64,000 nt of DNA, taken from the NCBI GenBank assembly GCA_010092695.1, contig JAADJJ010000001.1, forward strand, positions 1,984,001 to 2,048,000. Direction: 5' to 3'. Source of the stretch: Enterobacteriaceae bacterium 4M9 (GTDB taxonomy: Bacteria > Pseudomonadota > Gammaproteobacteria > Enterobacterales > Enterobacteriaceae). Numbering within the stretch: the first letter of the stretch is position 1; each line of letters opens with the position of its first letter. A program made the position numbers and the translations under genes. Below are positions 63,599-64,000 of the stretch, in pieces. Under the pieces are notes generated by a model, which was not told the origin of the DNA, did no database searches, and saw only the letters and a list, made by a program, of their open reading frames with translations.

Positions 63599-64000
63599 AT
63601 GTTTGACATGGTTACGCATTTAACGCCCGTTGTTGGTGTCGACGTTCATACGGTATTTATTCCGCCATCTCCTGTACCGGTTCCAATACCTCATCCCCAT
63701 GTAGGTATTGTGCTTGATTTTCGGGAATTAGCCGATTCTGTTTGTCCGGGAATTGGCCAGGCTGCCGATTTTTTGAGTATGGCCGCAGGCGTTATGAAAA
63801 ATCCACTGGGGGCATTAACCAGTATGGCGGCGTCTTCAATCGGTGGCAAAATTGCCGATGCGTTGGTGGGAGCACCCAATGCTGGAAGTAACGCACCAGT
63901 TAAATCCCATGGGTTATTGCGTGGTACGGTCGGAACCCACTCTTTTCATTTCCCTAGTTTGCATTTCCCGCTAGGCGCCGGCTTTGCGCCGCCTGATATC
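63599..64000 (+). CDS. N-terminal part of a probable PAAR/Rhs-type T6SS cargo protein (runs off the window)
   Basis: 134 codons, open to the window edge, begin at ATG 63599 with AAGGGA upstream. The sequence begins MFDMVTHLTPVVGVDVHTVF, a Pro/His-rich start with IPHPHVGIVLDF, then a hydrophobic stretch (VMKNPLGALTSMAASSIGG) and HSFHFPSLHFPLGAGFAPPD. This resembles the PAAR-like N-termini of Rhs and other large T6SS effectors. The toxin end lies outside. It follows the 438-residue gene by 25 bases, so the three form one unit. Confidence 0.65.
   Translation, partial: MFDMVTHLTPVVGVDVHTVFIPPSPVPVPIPHPHVGIVLDFRELADSVCPGIGQAADFLSMAAGVMKNPLGALTSMAASSIGGKIADALVGAPNAGSNAPVKSHGLLRGTVGTHSFHFPSLHFPLGAGFAPPDI

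Overview
The window is chromosomal DNA of a Gram-negative enteric bacterium (Enterobacteriaceae, close to the Enterobacter/Cronobacter/Klebsiella group). The backbone follows the gene order of the yohK to mdtA part of the Escherichia coli map: yohK, yohJ, dusC, yohD, yohC, pbpG, dld, bglX, yehZYXW, yohO, metG, mrp, thiMD, fbaB, yegS, yegQ, baeRS and mdtDCBA. The species cannot be fixed from these genes alone. I saw no rRNA, tRNA, CRISPR array or insertion sequence.

Layout. (1) 1-957: YohK (cut by the window edge) and YohJ, a LrgB/LrgA-like membrane pair. (2) 1092-7156: a complete 3-hydroxybenzoate/gentisate pathway in the order mhbR (divergent), mhbT, D, H, I, M, lying between yohJ and dusC, which are neighbours in E. 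coli. (3) 8212-16818: an aryl-beta-glucoside locus with an OprD-type porin, a secreted SurE-like phosphatase, an OprB-type porin, a BglG-type antiterminator, a BglF-type PTS permease and a GH1 6-phospho-beta-glucosidase. Four RAT/terminator cassettes lie in front of the first porin, the second porin, the antiterminator and the permease, so a single antiterminator could control the whole locus. (4) 16936-26013: methyltransferase, yohD, yohC, pbpG, a DUF937-like/OmpA fusion, dld and bglX. (5) 26152-33525: yehZYXW osmoprotectant ABC transporter, the 35-residue YohO, metG and mrp. (6) 33607-39676: accessory genes (RcnB, a SnoaL-like protein, YicN-like, an M20 amidohydrolase with an MFS carrier and LysR regulator, and an isochorismatase-like hydrolase). 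(7) 40020-45553: TPP riboswitch, thiM, thiD, fbaB, yegS, yegQ. (8) 45728-57184: a small membrane protein and the baeRS-mdtDCBA envelope-stress/efflux operon, read as mdtABCD-baeSR on the minus strand. (9) 57541-64000: a chemoreceptor and then an AT-richer type VI secretion tip module (VgrG, a 438-residue companion, and the start of a probable PAAR/Rhs-type cargo gene) that leaves the window.

Integrity. Four genes are broken as written. bglX carries twelve single-base indels between 24414 and 25593; undoing all twelve gives exactly 765 codons plus stop. dld has one extra base at 22785-22788. The chemoreceptor is missing one base near 58203. vgrG has an in-frame amber codon at 60539. The bglX cluster looks like poor consensus sequence rather than decay; the other three could be either.

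The strongest candidate for an under-described system is the four-gated glucoside regulon with two porin families and a secreted SurE-like enzyme. Next is the VgrG-adaptor-cargo module at the right edge.
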